Below are positions 54,514 through 63,715 of a stretch of 64,000 nt of DNA, in pieces; position 1 is the first letter of the stretch, and every line of letters starts with the position of its first letter. This DNA is from Flagellimonas maritima (lineage in GTDB: Bacteria; Bacteroidota; Bacteroidia; Flavobacteriales; Flavobacteriaceae). The translations under genes were made by a program, and so were the position numbers. Below the pieces are notes generated by a model that had not been told where the DNA came from, ran no database searches, and worked only from the letters and a program-made list of their open reading frames with translations. The stretch is from the NCBI RefSeq assembly GCF_003269425.1, contig NZ_CP030104.1, forward strand, positions 1,855,501-1,919,500. Reading direction: 5' to 3'.

Positions 54514-55568
54514 AAAGCATAGGTCAAGCCCACTCCCAATAATTGCTTAAATTGTATTCTGGGTGTTCCCGGGTTAATTATAGTGCCATCTTCTGCAAGT
54601 TCTTCGTCAAATTTGATATCATCATCATAAATTACATGGGTGCCTATATTGGCATTGATGAATTTATTGACTTTTAGGTTAAAATTCATTTCCCAATCCA
54701 CATCAACGTTTCCAAAACTCAAAAGATAATCTGTATAGAGACTGACCCTATGGTTCATAATGACATTTTTTAAAATCTCGGTCTCCCATGAGTTATTTAT
54801 TAAAAATCCAATTTCCATAAAGATACTTTCCCCTGGGTCTACACCAAAAGCACCTTGTTCTGATAAATCCTTATCCAGCACAAACGTTGCTTTTTGGGTA
54901 AGAGGGGATATATATAAGTTGAATTTGCCTCCCTCAGGAATGTATGACTTACCTGCTCCTAAAAATAAATATCCCGGGGACATAAACCTGGAGATTGGAG
55001 TATCTCTGTCCGGATATTTAAAACCATTGGAAAACTGTGTATTGAACGTAGCTTTGAACGAATAATACCAACTAGTGATAGTATCCTTTCTAAAGCTTAT
55101 GGCAGAGGCCAAGCGAATCTGGTCATCTGTTTTTCTAAGCTTTCTTCCTTCTTGGGCATTGATACCGTACCTGAGCTGCGCTTCATTGTTCCAGTTGAGG
55201 TATCTAAACTTATAGTTTCTTACAAAACGTCCACTACCTAGAGCGGAAACGGAGTTTTCCCCTCCCGCGTTCCAGTTTACAAAGGCTACTTCGTTAATGT
55301 TCAGTCCAAACTCATTTATTTTGGTCCAAAACGATTGTGGCTTAAAGCGTTTGTATCTTTTGCGAACGGGTTTCACCCTGTTCAGTACAGTTCTCGGGTC
55401 CGTAAGTCTCGCGCCCCTGGTAATATACTTTAGTTTGATATCTTTTATGCGCTGTACTTGAAAATTTGATGCCGTGGTATCCCTTTCAAAAACTTTTAAA
55501 GGATTTACTTGTGCTTGTAATGATAAGGAAAGAAAGAAAAAAACAGCGAAAAAGCAAGTCAGTCGCAT
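54510..55568 (-). CDS. DUF3078 outer-membrane beta-barrel-like protein
   Basis: 352 residues with a signal peptide (MRLTCFFAVFFFLSLSLQAQ). DUF3078 features are NEVAFVNWNAGGENSVSALG, YKFRYLNWNNEAQLRYGIN and FNTQFSNGFKYPD. The amphipathic alternation and terminal aromatic residue suggest an outer-membrane barrel. Function unknown. Its start overlaps the dxs stop by ten bases, so it is translated together with dxs, a conserved Flavobacteriia neighbourhood in my recollection. Confidence 0.87.
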   Translation of the reverse strand: MRLTCFFAVFFFLSLSLQAQVNPLKVFERDTTASNFQVQRIKDIKLKYITRGARLTDPRTVLNRVKPVRKRYKRFKPQSFWTKINEFGLNINEVAFVNWNAGGENSVSALGSGRFVRNYKFRYLNWNNEAQLRYGINAQEGRKLRKTDDQIRLASAISFRKDTITSWYYSFKATFNTQFSNGFKYPDRDTPISRFMSPGYLFLGAGKSYIPEGGKFNLYISPLTQKATFVLDKDLSEQGAFGVDPGESIFMEIGFLINNSWETEILKNVIMNHRVSLYTDYLLSFGNVDVDWEMNFNLKVNKFINANIGTHVIYDDDIKFDEELAEDGTIINPGTPRIQFKQLLGVGLTYAF

Positions 55569-57334
55569 GGTGAGGTTGATTTAATATAATTTTTTATTTC
55601 ATCAAAATCTATACCGGCCATTTCCCAAGTTTCATCAATTGTTCCATGGGATATAAATTTGTCGGCGACACCAAAGATTTTAACTGGGGTCGAAAAGTTT
55701 TCAATATTTGCAAATTCTAAAACAGCAGACCCAAACCCTCCTGTTTTACAACCATCTTCAATAGTAATGATATGATTATATTTCCTAAAAATTTCTTTTA
55801 GCATTTTTTTATCCAAAGGTTTTATGAACCTCATATCGAAATGCCCTACGACTTGGGAATTTTCCAATTCTTCCAATAGTGTGTAAATTTGATTACCAAG
55901 GGTGCCAATAGTGAGAATTGCAATGTCAGATCCTTCTTTTAGACAGCGAGCGGCCCCGATTTCTATGGCTTCAAATTTATTCTTCCAATTTAAGGTCGCA
56001 CCCTTGCCACGAGGATATCGTATGGCAATGGGCAAATCCAAACCATTTTGGGCTGTGTACATTATATTGCGGAGTTCCATTTCGTTCATTGGCGCAAAAA
56101 CTATTAGATTGGGAATACATCTTAAATAGGCAATATCAAATACGCCGTGATGCGTGGGCCCATCCTGTCCCACGAGCCCAGCACGGTCCAAACAGAAAAT
56201 GACCGGAAGTTTTTGCAAAGCAACATCATGAATGACTTGGTCATAGGCACGCTGTAAAAAAGTGGAGTAGATATTGCAAAATGGAACATAGCCCTGTGTT
56301 GCCATACCTGCTGAGAATGTTACGGCATGCTGCTCGGCTATACCGACATCAAAAGCCCTTTCGGGCATTGCATCCATCATAAATTTTAATGAACTGCCCG
56401 TGGGCATGGCAGGAGTGATGCCCACTATTTTTTTATTTTGCTCTGCAAGTTCAACAATGGTATGCCCAAATACGTCTTGATATTTTGGTGGTTCTTTTTG
56501 TTTAATGCTTTTAATCTGCTCTCCTGTGCTTTTATTGAATTTGCCCGGGGCATGATAAGTGACTTGGTTGTCCTCGGCTTTTTTTAAACCTTTCCCTTTA
56601 GTGGTAATAATATGAAGCAATTTTGGTCCACTTACTTTTTTAAGTCGTTCTAGTTCTTGAACCAATTCCGGAATATTATGTCCATCAATAGGTCCCGAAT
56701 ATTTTAAGTTGAGGCATTCAAAAATATTCTCATCTTTTGCTGTACCGTCCTTTACATTGGTCAAGTATTTTTTGAGGGCACCTACGCTCGGATCAATACC
56801 GATGGCATTATCGTTTAGAACTACCAATACATTTACATCTGTTACGCCAAGATGATTAAGGCCTTCAAACGCCATTCCACTCGCAATAGATGCATCACCG
56901 ATGACCGCAATATGTTGTTTATGTAAATCATGGTCCAGTTTAGAGGCTATTGCCATTCCCAAAATAGCAGAAATAGAAGTGGAACTGTGTCCGGTTCCAA
57001 AATCATCGTATTCGCTTTCGCTCCGTTTGGGAAAACCGCTAATACCCCCCAACTGTCGGTTGGTATCGAATATATTTTTTCTTCCTGTCAAAATTTTATG
57101 GCCGTAGGCTTGGTGCCCTACATCCCAGATGAGTTTATCCTTGGGGGTGTTAAAAACGTAATGTAGTGCAATGGTAAGTTCAACAACGCCTAAACTTGCA
57201 CCTAGGTGTCCTTCTTTTGTGGATACAATATCAATGATAAAATCCCTTAACTCCTTAGCAAGTTGGGGCAACTTCTCCAGAGATAGTTTTCTAAGGTCTT
57301 GCGGGGCATTAATATGTGCTAAAATTTCTTCCAA
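55559..57334 (-). CDS. dxs: 1-deoxy-D-xylulose-5-phosphate synthase
   Basis: 591 residues, slightly shorter than E. coli Dxs. The TPP motif runs from GDASIASGMAFEGL to VLNDNAIGI; LIWDVGHQAYGHKILTGR and GTGHSSTSISAILGMA lie upstream, and DRAGLVGQDGPTHHG and GIAEQHAV mark the pyrimidine domain. It condenses pyruvate and glyceraldehyde-3-phosphate, the first step of the MEP isoprenoid pathway. First gene of a two-gene unit with the DUF3078 gene, and divergent from tadA. Confidence 0.97.
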   Translation of the reverse strand: MEEILAHINAPQDLRKLSLEKLPQLAKELRDFIIDIVSTKEGHLGASLGVVELTIALHYVFNTPKDKLIWDVGHQAYGHKILTGRKNIFDTNRQLGGISGFPKRSESEYDDFGTGHSSTSISAILGMAIASKLDHDLHKQHIAVIGDASIASGMAFEGLNHLGVTDVNVLVVLNDNAIGIDPSVGALKKYLTNVKDGTAKDENIFECLNLKYSGPIDGHNIPELVQELERLKKVSGPKLLHIITTKGKGLKKAEDNQVTYHAPGKFNKSTGEQIKSIKQKEPPKYQDVFGHTIVELAEQNKKIVGITPAMPTGSSLKFMMDAMPERAFDVGIAEQHAVTFSAGMATQGYVPFCNIYSTFLQRAYDQVIHDVALQKLPVIFCLDRAGLVGQDGPTHHGVFDIAYLRCIPNLIVFAPMNEMELRNIMYTAQNGLDLPIAIRYPRGKGATLNWKNKFEAIEIGAARCLKEGSDIAILTIGTLGNQIYTLLEELENSQVVGHFDMRFIKPLDKKMLKEIFRKYNHIITIEDGCKTGGFGSAVLEFANIENFSTPVKIFGVADKFISHGTIDETWEMAGIDFDEIKNYIKSTSPCD

Positions 57335-57347
57335 GGAAATAAAAAAA

Positions 57348-57355
57348 CAAAAGTA
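57348..57355 (-). promoter_or_regulatory. -7 promoter element (TACTTTTG) of dxs
   Basis: A perfect TAnnTTTG on the minus strand, 14 bases before the dxs ATG. This implies a nearly leaderless transcript. Confidence 0.4.
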
Positions 57356-57416
57356 CCTATAATCAGCAAAATGATTTTATGCTTAGTTTAGCCTTTTTTA
57401 AAATTGTTTTGAAATT

Positions 57417-57866
57417 GTGCAAAATCCTTTTGACGATAGTTACTTTATGAGAAAAGCCTTGCAAGAGGCCGAATACGCTTTTAAAAATGGTGAAGTTCCT
57501 GTAGGTGCTGTGGTGGTAGTGGATAATAGGATTATTGGTAGGGCATACAATCTTACCGAACGACTGAATGATGTTACTGCCCATGCAGAGATGCAGGCCA
57601 TAACGGCAGCCTCAAATTTTCTGGGCGGAAAATATTTACATGGCTGTACTTTGTACGTTACTTTGGAACCTTGTCAAATGTGTGCGGGTGCTTTGTACTG
57701 GAGTCAAATCTCCAAGATTGTATATGGGGCCGCGGATTTGGAACGAGGCTTTAACGTTATGGGAACAAATTTACACCCAAAAACAGAGATTACGGGAGGC
57801 ATTATGGAAAACGAAGCTTCAGAATTGTTGAAACGATTTTTTATACAAAGAAGAAATCTAAATTAA
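57417..57866 (+). CDS. tadA: tRNA-specific adenosine deaminase (TadA-like)
   Basis: 149 residues from the GTG at 57417 (MQNPFDDSYFMRKALQEAE). Zinc ligands H56 in AHAEMQ and C86/C89 in LEPCQMCAG, with the proton-shuttling E58. NLTERLNDVTAHAEM and the PVGAVVV strand are typical of TadA, which converts adenosine 34 of tRNA-Arg to inosine. GTG is the only start that keeps the family N-terminus. Confidence 0.93.
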   Translation: MQNPFDDSYFMRKALQEAEYAFKNGEVPVGAVVVVDNRIIGRAYNLTERLNDVTAHAEMQAITAASNFLGGKYLHGCTLYVTLEPCQMCAGALYWSQISKIVYGAADLERGFNVMGTNLHPKTEITGGIMENEASELLKRFFIQRRNLN

Positions 57867-57998
57867 AGTGAGTTCGACATAAGGTTCAGATCATAGTCCT
57901 TATTTTCAATTTTTTATAAAATTATGTCAGGTCAAGTCTTTCGGCTCAGCCCAAGATAAACTAAAGTCGAGGCCAGCTTGAAATTAAAATCATGAAGA

Positions 57999-58018
57999 CT
58001 TCTCGACTGCGCTCGAAG
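57999..58018. repeat. Palindromic intergenic repeat CTTCTCGACTGCGCTCGAAG
   Basis: A short hairpin-forming sequence (CTTC.TCGA / TCGA.AG with loop CTGCGC). It lies in the 277-bp gap between tadA and the cold-shock gene. Sequences of this form are, as I recall, common in flavobacterial intergenic regions. No gene lies in the gap. Confidence 0.6.
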
Positions 58019-58090
58019 CAACGGTCCACCCTATTTAATGGAATTTGTCTACAATTCGTTACTATTTTATATAGAACTTATATTAAATTA

Positions 58091-58115
58091 AAAAACCCCG
58101 ATCAATCCATCGGGG
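58091..58115 (-). terminator. Terminator of the cold-shock gene
   Basis: On the minus strand CCCCGAT / ATCGGGG closes a 6-nt loop and is followed by TTTTTTAATTT. It lies 29 bases after the cold-shock stop. Confidence 0.93.
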
Positions 58116-58143
58116 TCGTAATCAAATCAAGAATACAATATTG

Positions 58144-58338
58144 TTACGCAATTACTTGCACTTGTGTAGCAACCATTCCTTTTCTTCCTTCTTCCTCTTT
58201 GTATTCCACTTTGTCGCCTTCGTTCAATTCTACTCCGTTCAATGCGGTAACATGAACGAAAATGTCTTTTCCTGTGTCGTCGTTGGTAATGAATCCAAAA
58301 CCTTTGGATTCATTAAAAAATTTTACTGTACCAGTCAT
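58144..58338 (-). CDS. Cold-shock domain protein
   Basis: 64 residues. The RNA-binding motifs KGFGFI (RNP1, near residue 12-17) and DIFVHV (RNP2, near 25-30) are intact in a full five-strand cold-shock fold (MTGTVKFFNESKGFGFI). It binds single-stranded RNA and melts secondary structure. It has its own promoter and terminator, and a leader of about 25-30 bases. Confidence 0.96.
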   Translation of the reverse strand: MTGTVKFFNESKGFGFITNDDTGKDIFVHVTALNGVELNEGDKVEYKEEEGRKGMVATQVQVIA

Positions 58339-58362
58339 GAAATTAAATAAATAGTTAAAATA

Positions 58363-58396
58363 CTAAAGTAGGATATTTTGAATATACCTATACAAA
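58363..58396 (-). promoter_or_regulatory. Promoter of the cold-shock gene
   Basis: On the minus strand: TTTG (58393-58396), a 22-base spacer, and TACTTTAG (58363-58370), one mismatch from TAnnTTTG. Start of transcription would be 20 or so bases before the ATG at 58338. Confidence 0.5.
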
Positions 58397-58419
58397 TTAG
58401 GTTTTAAATCTTGTGAAAA

Positions 58420-58683
58420 TTATTGATTTTCAGGGTTTTCCTTATCCTTGCCCTGCATTTTTTTAATGTTTTCGTTGGTTAGCATATAATCTTTCATTTT
58501 TTTTCCTCTGCTTTCTGTAGCCAAAAAAAGCGGCATTGCGACCAAGAAAAGTCCTAATGTACCAAAGCCAATGTATTTATTTGCAGTTACCGGGATATCT
58601 TCTTTTATCGTAAAACCGTAGATGATCGAACTAAAGGAAGCCAATAGAACCAGTATTATTAAATATCTTATTTTAAGTTTCAT
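58420..58683 (-). CDS. Small two-helix membrane protein coupled to the ClC gene
   Basis: 87 residues with helices at about 7-24 and 37-55 and a charged C-terminal tail (KKMKDYMLTNENIKKMQGKD). Family not recognised. Its ATG overlaps the ClC stop by four bases, so it is translationally coupled to the channel and may be an accessory subunit (inference). Confidence 0.75.
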   Translation of the reverse strand: MKLKIRYLIILVLLASFSSIIYGFTIKEDIPVTANKYIGFGTLGLFLVAMPLFLATESRGKKMKDYMLTNENIKKMQGKDKENPENQ

Positions 58684-60461
58684 CGGGAATAATTTATCAA
58701 TTTTCTGCGATATGCTGTCAAAAGTTTTGATTTAGAAATGAAACCAATATATTTTCCTTCTTTAATCACAGGTAAATTCCAAGCTCCGCTATCTTGAAAC
58801 TTTCGCATGACTTGTTGCATGCTATCTGTTTCATGAAAAATATATTCTGGGGGCGCATGCATCAGATTTTTAACAAAAATTGTATTGTACAATTCAGTAT
58901 CGAACATCAATTGTCTAATGTCATCCAATACGATTATACCCATCAACTTTTCTTCCTCGTCCAAAACCGGAAAGATATTTCTTTTTGATACTGAAACTGA
59001 TTCATGCAACATTTGTCCGAGGGACATTTCTGGATGCACAGACTTGAAATTCTTTTCGATAACATTGTCCAACTCCATAAGGCCCAGTACCATCTGATCT
59101 TTATTGTGGGTCAATACAGCTCCAATCTTTGCCAATTCTTTGGTATATATAGTATAGTCCAATGCATTTTTAGTGATTAAATAGGAAATTGATGCAGTAA
59201 TCATCAATGGGACAAAAAGTTGATATCCCCCAGTTATTTCTGCAATTAAAAAGATGGCTGTCAATGGGGCATGAATAACACCAGCAATCAATCCTGCCAT
59301 ACCAATTAGCGTAAAATTACTTTCTGAAACCTCGAATCCCAATCCCAGATTATTGATAACTTTTCCCATTGCATTTCCAAAGGCACTGCCCATAACCATT
59401 GTAGGTATAAATATTCCGCCAGCACCACCAGCAGCAAAAGTGGTCGTCATGGCTATGGCCTTAAAAATCGTGATGCCGAATAAAAGTACAATAACAACCC
59501 AAATATTATCTGTGTATGTGTCAAAGGGAGTTTTCCCCAATGCTTTTATATGATTGCCGTCTAAAAGATTATTGATGAAACCAAAACCTTCCCCATACAA
59601 TGGTGGTATGGCGTAGAGCATAATTCCAATTGCGATACCACCAACCAAAAGCTTATATTTTGGACTTTTAAAGCGTTTGAAAAAATCAAAGATTACAAAA
59701 TACATTTTGGTAAAGTATATGGAAGAGAATGCAGTGCCCACTCCTAGTAAAATGTAAAAAAAAGTATCCTCAAGCTGAAACCCTTCGGACAATGAAAAAC
59801 TAAAAAGTGTTTCGTTCCCCAAAAAGAAATAGGAGGTAAGTACTCCTGAAATCGATGCCAAAAGCAAAGGCAACATGGAGAGCATCGTAAAATCCAACGT
59901 AAATACTTCGACAGCAAAAATAATAGCAGCTATGGGTGACTGAAATATGGAAGAAATTGCACCTGCGGATGCGCATGCCACCAATAAGGACCTAACTTTT
60001 GCATCAATATGAAATAGTCTGCTAAGATTTGAACTTATTGCAGAACCGGATTTGACCGCAGGCCCCAACAAACCCACAGAACCACCAAAGCCAACGGTCA
60101 ATGGTGCTGCGATCAATGGCGTATATATATCTTTTAAACGTAACAGCCCCCCTTTTTTTGAAAGAGAAAAGATAATGGATGAGACAGCATGCTGTATTGG
60201 GTGCTTGTGTACAAATTTTACATATATATAGACCAAAGTGAGACCAATAATAGGCAAGATGAAGTAGAGTTGATTTTCTGAAAAGACAACACCTTTTTTC
60301 AACAAAGCCTCTATAAAATATGTAGTATTTTTTAATGTAACCGCAGCTAAACCTGCCAATAACCCAACGACGATACTCATGAGGTGAACAAACGTCTTGT
60401 TGGAGATGTGCCTGTATCTCCATTTTAAAAAGTTGGTGAGAATTTTTTTGGTGCTAGGCAT
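58680..60461 (-). CDS. ClC-family chloride channel/transporter with CBS pair
   Basis: 593 residues. Helical ClC core (about 25-435) followed by two CBS domains (about 460-585). The selectivity motif GREGP is replaced by G130-L-L132-G-P134 in VGFGGSVGLLGPAVKSG; L132 stands where the gating glutamate (E148 of E. coli ClC) is. GSGIP is also replaced (KHPIQHAVS). The later GGAGGIFIPTMVMGSAFG (GxFxP) motif and the tyrosine region (YTIYTKEL) are kept. Loss of the glutamate is expected to remove proton coupling, so it may be a channel rather than an exchanger. It heads a two-gene unit with the small membrane protein. Confidence 0.87.
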   Translation of the reverse strand: MPSTKKILTNFLKWRYRHISNKTFVHLMSIVVGLLAGLAAVTLKNTTYFIEALLKKGVVFSENQLYFILPIIGLTLVYIYVKFVHKHPIQHAVSSIIFSLSKKGGLLRLKDIYTPLIAAPLTVGFGGSVGLLGPAVKSGSAISSNLSRLFHIDAKVRSLLVACASAGAISSIFQSPIAAIIFAVEVFTLDFTMLSMLPLLLASISGVLTSYFFLGNETLFSFSLSEGFQLEDTFFYILLGVGTAFSSIYFTKMYFVIFDFFKRFKSPKYKLLVGGIAIGIMLYAIPPLYGEGFGFINNLLDGNHIKALGKTPFDTYTDNIWVVIVLLFGITIFKAIAMTTTFAAGGAGGIFIPTMVMGSAFGNAMGKVINNLGLGFEVSESNFTLIGMAGLIAGVIHAPLTAIFLIAEITGGYQLFVPLMITASISYLITKNALDYTIYTKELAKIGAVLTHNKDQMVLGLMELDNVIEKNFKSVHPEMSLGQMLHESVSVSKRNIFPVLDEEEKLMGIIVLDDIRQLMFDTELYNTIFVKNLMHAPPEYIFHETDSMQQVMRKFQDSGAWNLPVIKEGKYIGFISKSKLLTAYRRKLINYSR

Positions 60462-60489
60462 GGGTTAAGGTTGAATTAAATGTACTGAT

Positions 60490-61323
60490 TTAGTTCCCAA
60501 TAATCTTGCTTAGCTCTTCTAAATCTTCCCAGTAAATTTGTCGCAAAGGCTCTACATAGACACCATTGTTGTAAAATCCTTTTTTAAAGTCCAATTTTGC
60601 TTTCTGAATATGTGATTTTGCTTTTTTATACGCTTTTTTCTGGTTGAGAATTAAAGCGATATAATATTCTGCATCTGCTGAATTTTTGAAATGATAAATG
60701 ATCTTTTCGAAATTTTCAAGCGCTTTAGTTGTATTTCCAGATTCAAAATAAGCAATTCCTCTATATAAAAAAGCATTGATTTCTACCCAATCCTCTCCTG
60801 TTTCTTCGGTCTCTTTTTTAATATGCTTGTCAAAATAATAAATACAGTTTTTATAATCTTTAAGTCCTAAATACGCTATAGCTCTCCAGTAATCAACACT
60901 ATGACCTCCAGTATAGTCAATAAAATTTGGTGTTATGGTATCAGTTGCATTAAAATCTGCAATTGCCTTTTCATAATCCCGATAAACTTTCAAATAAGCA
61001 GTACCCCTTACTGGTTGCCAAGTTCTTGGATTGTAGTGAACTGCTCTATCTATTATTGGTTTCCATTTATGCGGTATACCTCTTTTCAGGTAAGCGATGG
61101 AAAGTTCACGAATGGCTTCAGCATAGGTAGAATCAATGCGAATAGCTTCTTCAATCAAATTCATGCATTCTGGAGAGCCTTGTGGATATTCAATAGCCTT
61201 TTTGTATACTTTCTCAGCTTGTGCCGCTATTTGTTCAACTGTTTGTTTTGGCTCCTTTTCTTTACAGGCAAAGTGTACCAATACCAAAAGTAAACTAAGG
61301 CAGTATTTCTGTAATTTCTCCAT
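60490..61323 (-). CDS. TPR-repeat lipoprotein
   Basis: 277 residues from the ATG at 61323 (MEKLQKYCLS); an ATG two codons upstream is equally possible. A lipobox VHFA-C follows the helix LSLLLVLVHFA, then KEKEPKQT. About five to six TPR-like helical hairpins are seen (for instance YEKAIADFNAT, KDYKNCIYYFDKHI, GNTTKALENFEKI). Probably a periplasmic or outer-surface scaffold. Its 5' end overlaps the upstream gene by about 29 bases. Confidence 0.82.
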   Translation of the reverse strand: MEKLQKYCLSLLLVLVHFACKEKEPKQTVEQIAAQAEKVYKKAIEYPQGSPECMNLIEEAIRIDSTYAEAIRELSIAYLKRGIPHKWKPIIDRAVHYNPRTWQPVRGTAYLKVYRDYEKAIADFNATDTITPNFIDYTGGHSVDYWRAIAYLGLKDYKNCIYYFDKHIKKETEETGEDWVEINAFLYRGIAYFESGNTTKALENFEKIIYHFKNSADAEYYIALILNQKKAYKKAKSHIQKAKLDFKKGFYNNGVYVEPLRQIYWEDLEELSKIIGN

Positions 61324-61840
61324 TTTCAATACGATAAGATAAATACATGTAGGAATCTCTATATTCTTCGAATATAAAATTGGGGTTCCATTTTTCTAAT
61401 TTGGAAGTAAGCTCAAATATTTGTTCCACAAGGTCCGGATCAAAGTGTTTTGGCATTAGGTTGAGGTCATTTTCATGAATGATATACCGTCCAGCTTTAC
61501 CTTTGCAATTGATAACAAAACGGATGGTCAAATATCCCGAATCATTGTAATTTTTGTTTTTATAATTTTCTAGAATAAAACGGCGCAAACCATTTTTTCC
61601 TTTACTGTAAGTTGCTTTTTCCGGATTATAATATTGAAAAATCCTAGATTTATTACAGACATGGAATCCTTTATTGAGTCTTGCTTTTGAAGGATCAATA
61701 TACCCAATGTCATGTTCGTGTTTTTTGACACCTGTCAAAGATTCGTGATTTTTTTTGACCTCCGGAGTCCAAATCAAGGCAATCGTAGCAACAACCATTA
61801 TTGCGATTAAGGGATAAAATGGTTTCATCTGTTTTTGCAA
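61295..61840 (-). CDS. Membrane-anchored protein with TonB-C-like domain
   Basis: 181 residues. One N-terminal membrane helix (about 8-25, MQKQMKPFYPLIAIMVVATI) and an exported part whose C-terminal half resembles the TonB C-terminal domain: GYLTIRFVINCKGKAGRYIIHE in pieces, FELTSKLEKWNPNF and SYRIENGEITEILP. There is no Pro-rich linker, so it is not a classical TonB. It overlaps the TPR lipoprotein gene by about 29 bases and is probably co-expressed with it. Function unknown. Confidence 0.7.
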   Translation of the reverse strand: MQKQMKPFYPLIAIMVVATIALIWTPEVKKNHESLTGVKKHEHDIGYIDPSKARLNKGFHVCNKSRIFQYYNPEKATYSKGKNGLRRFILENYKNKNYNDSGYLTIRFVINCKGKAGRYIIHENDLNLMPKHFDPDLVEQIFELTSKLEKWNPNFIFEEYRDSYMYLSYRIENGEITEILP

Positions 61841-61851
61841 TTAAATTTTTT

Positions 61852-61882
61852 AATCTATCGACTATAACTTAGTCGATAGATT
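61852..61882. promoter_or_regulatory. Perfect 13-bp inverted repeat, operator-like
   Basis: AATCTATCGACTA and its exact complement TAGTCGATAGATT flank a TAACT loop, 12 bases upstream of the TonB-C-like gene start and 60 bases after the aspS stop. On neither strand does a U-tract follow the stem, so it is not an obvious terminator. Possible protein-binding palindrome or RNA hairpin. Confidence 0.55.
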
Positions 61883-61941
61883 ATAATTATTTCAAAACTA
61901 GAGGTTGAAAATGCAGGTAGGCTTATTGCAAAATAAAAAAA

Positions 61942-63690
61942 TTATAGATCAAGTTTTAAATGCAGCTCTTTTAGTTGCTCATTGTTAATAGGTGAAGGAG
62001 CATCAATCATTACATCCCTACCACTATTATTTTTAGGAAAGGCTATAAAATCCCGAATGGTTTCTTGTCCTCCCAAAATTGCTACAAGCCTGTCCAAACC
62101 AAAAGCAATACCACCGTGGGGCGGCGCACCATATTGAAATGCATCCATTAAAAACCCAAACTGTGCCTTTGCTTCCTCTGGAGTAAAACCAAGGTGCTTG
62201 AACATGGTCGCCTGTATTTGCTTATCGTGTATACGAATGGAACCTCCGCCTATTTCGTTTCCATTTAAAACTAAATCATAAGCATTGGCCTTTACTTCTC
62301 CCGGGTTGGTTTGCAGTAATTCCATTTGTCCTTGTTTAGGAGAAGTAAATGGGTGATGCATGGCATGGTAGGTATTTGTTTCTTCATCAAGTTCCAATAA
62401 GGGAAAGTCTACAACCCATAGCGGTGCAAATTCATTGGATTTTCTTAGTCCCAATCGCTCTGCCAATTCCATGCGGAGTGCACTTAATTGAGCCCTTGTT
62501 TCATTAATATTTCCCGAAAGAACGCATATAAGGTCTCCTTTTTCTGCGTTTGTTGCTTTTGCCCATTTTGCCAAATCTTCTTGATCATAGAATTTATCTA
62601 CAGAAGATTTGTAGGTCCCATCCTCATTACATTTTACATAGACCATGCCCTTGGCCCCTACTTGGGGTCTTTTGACCCAATCTATAAGTTTATCAATTTC
62701 TTTGCGTGTATAAGAAGCGCCCCCCGGAACTGCTATGCCGACTACCAATTCAGCGGAATTGAACACATTGAAATCTTTATGTTGGCATACTGAATTCAGT
62801 TCAGCAAATTGCATTCCAAAGCGAATGTCAGGTTTGTCGTTACCGTACAAGCGCAGGGCTTCATCGTAGGTCATTCTTGGGAAATCACCTGAATCTACGC
62901 CGCGGATTTCTTTTAACAGGTGTTTTGTCAATCCTTCAAATGTTTTTAGGATATCTTCTTGCTCCACGAATGCCATTTCACAATCTATTTGGGTGAATTC
63001 GGGTTGCCTGTCCGCTCTTAGGTCTTCATCCCTGAAGCACTTTACTATTTGAAAATATTTGTCCATTCCACCTACCATAAGCAATTGCTTAAAAGTTTGT
63101 GGAGATTGTGGTAGTGCATAGAACTGTCCTTCGTTCATTCGGCTGGGCACCAAAAAGTCTCTTGCGCCTTCAGGTGTCGATTTTATCAAGTATGGGGTCT
63201 CAACTTCTATGAATCCTTGATTTGATAAATAATTGCGGACTTCCATGGTAACCTTGTGCCTGAAAATAAGATTGTCCCTGACCGGTTTTCTTCGAATGTC
63301 CAAATAGCGGTATTTCATTCGAATGTCTTCGCCGCCGTCAGTATCATCATCAATAGTAAATGGAGGTAATATGGATTCGTTCAGCACATCGAGATCAGTA
63401 ACCAATACTTCTATATCACCAGTTGGAATATTGGGGTTCTTAGAAGCTCTTTCTATCACTTTCCCTTTAATTTTTATTACGGTTTCGCGCCCTAAGGATG
63501 ATGCTTTCTCCAAAAGAATTTTAGAGGTACGGTCTTGGTCAAAAACCAACTGGGTCAAGCCATACCGATCACGCAGGTCGACCCAAACAACAAATCCCTT
63601 GTTTCTTACTTTGTGTACCCATCCACTTAATACAACTTCTGACTCAATGTGCGATATCCTTAGATCACCGCAAGTAATGCTTCTAAACAT
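61942..63690 (-). CDS. aspS: Aspartyl-tRNA synthetase
   Basis: 582 residues, the bacterial type with the GAD insertion. An OB-fold anticodon domain (about 1-110; [21 protein letters not shown]) is followed by class II motif 1 (near 165, FIEVETPYL), motif 2 ([16 protein letters not shown], about 210-225), the GAD domain (about 285-415) and motif 3 ([14 protein letters not shown], about 530). The [17 protein letters not shown] loop binds aspartate and ATP. It charges tRNA-Asp. Single gene with its own promoter. Confidence 0.98.
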   Translation of the reverse strand: MFRSITCGDLRISHIESEVVLSGWVHKVRNKGFVVWVDLRDRYGLTQLVFDQDRTSKILLEKASSLGRETVIKIKGKVIERASKNPNIPTGDIEVLVTDLDVLNESILPPFTIDDDTDGGEDIRMKYRYLDIRRKPVRDNLIFRHKVTMEVRNYLSNQGFIEVETPYLIKSTPEGARDFLVPSRMNEGQFYALPQSPQTFKQLLMVGGMDKYFQIVKCFRDEDLRADRQPEFTQIDCEMAFVEQEDILKTFEGLTKHLLKEIRGVDSGDFPRMTYDEALRLYGNDKPDIRFGMQFAELNSVCQHKDFNVFNSAELVVGIAVPGGASYTRKEIDKLIDWVKRPQVGAKGMVYVKCNEDGTYKSSVDKFYDQEDLAKWAKATNAEKGDLICVLSGNINETRAQLSALRMELAERLGLRKSNEFAPLWVVDFPLLELDEETNTYHAMHHPFTSPKQGQMELLQTNPGEVKANAYDLVLNGNEIGGGSIRIHDKQIQATMFKHLGFTPEEAKAQFGFLMDAFQYGAPPHGGIAFGLDRLVAILGGQETIRDFIAFPKNNSGRDVMIDAPSPINNEQLKELHLKLDL

Positions 63691-63707
63691 GTTATTTATC
63701 TGAACGG

Positions 63708-63715
63708 CAAATTTA
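63708..63715 (-). promoter_or_regulatory. -7 promoter element (TAAATTTG) of aspS
   Basis: A perfect TAnnTTTG on the minus strand followed by C, 18 bases before the ATG. The remaining 285 bp to the window edge are very AT-rich, with repeats of TTTAATGTAAA, and contain no gene. Confidence 0.45.
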
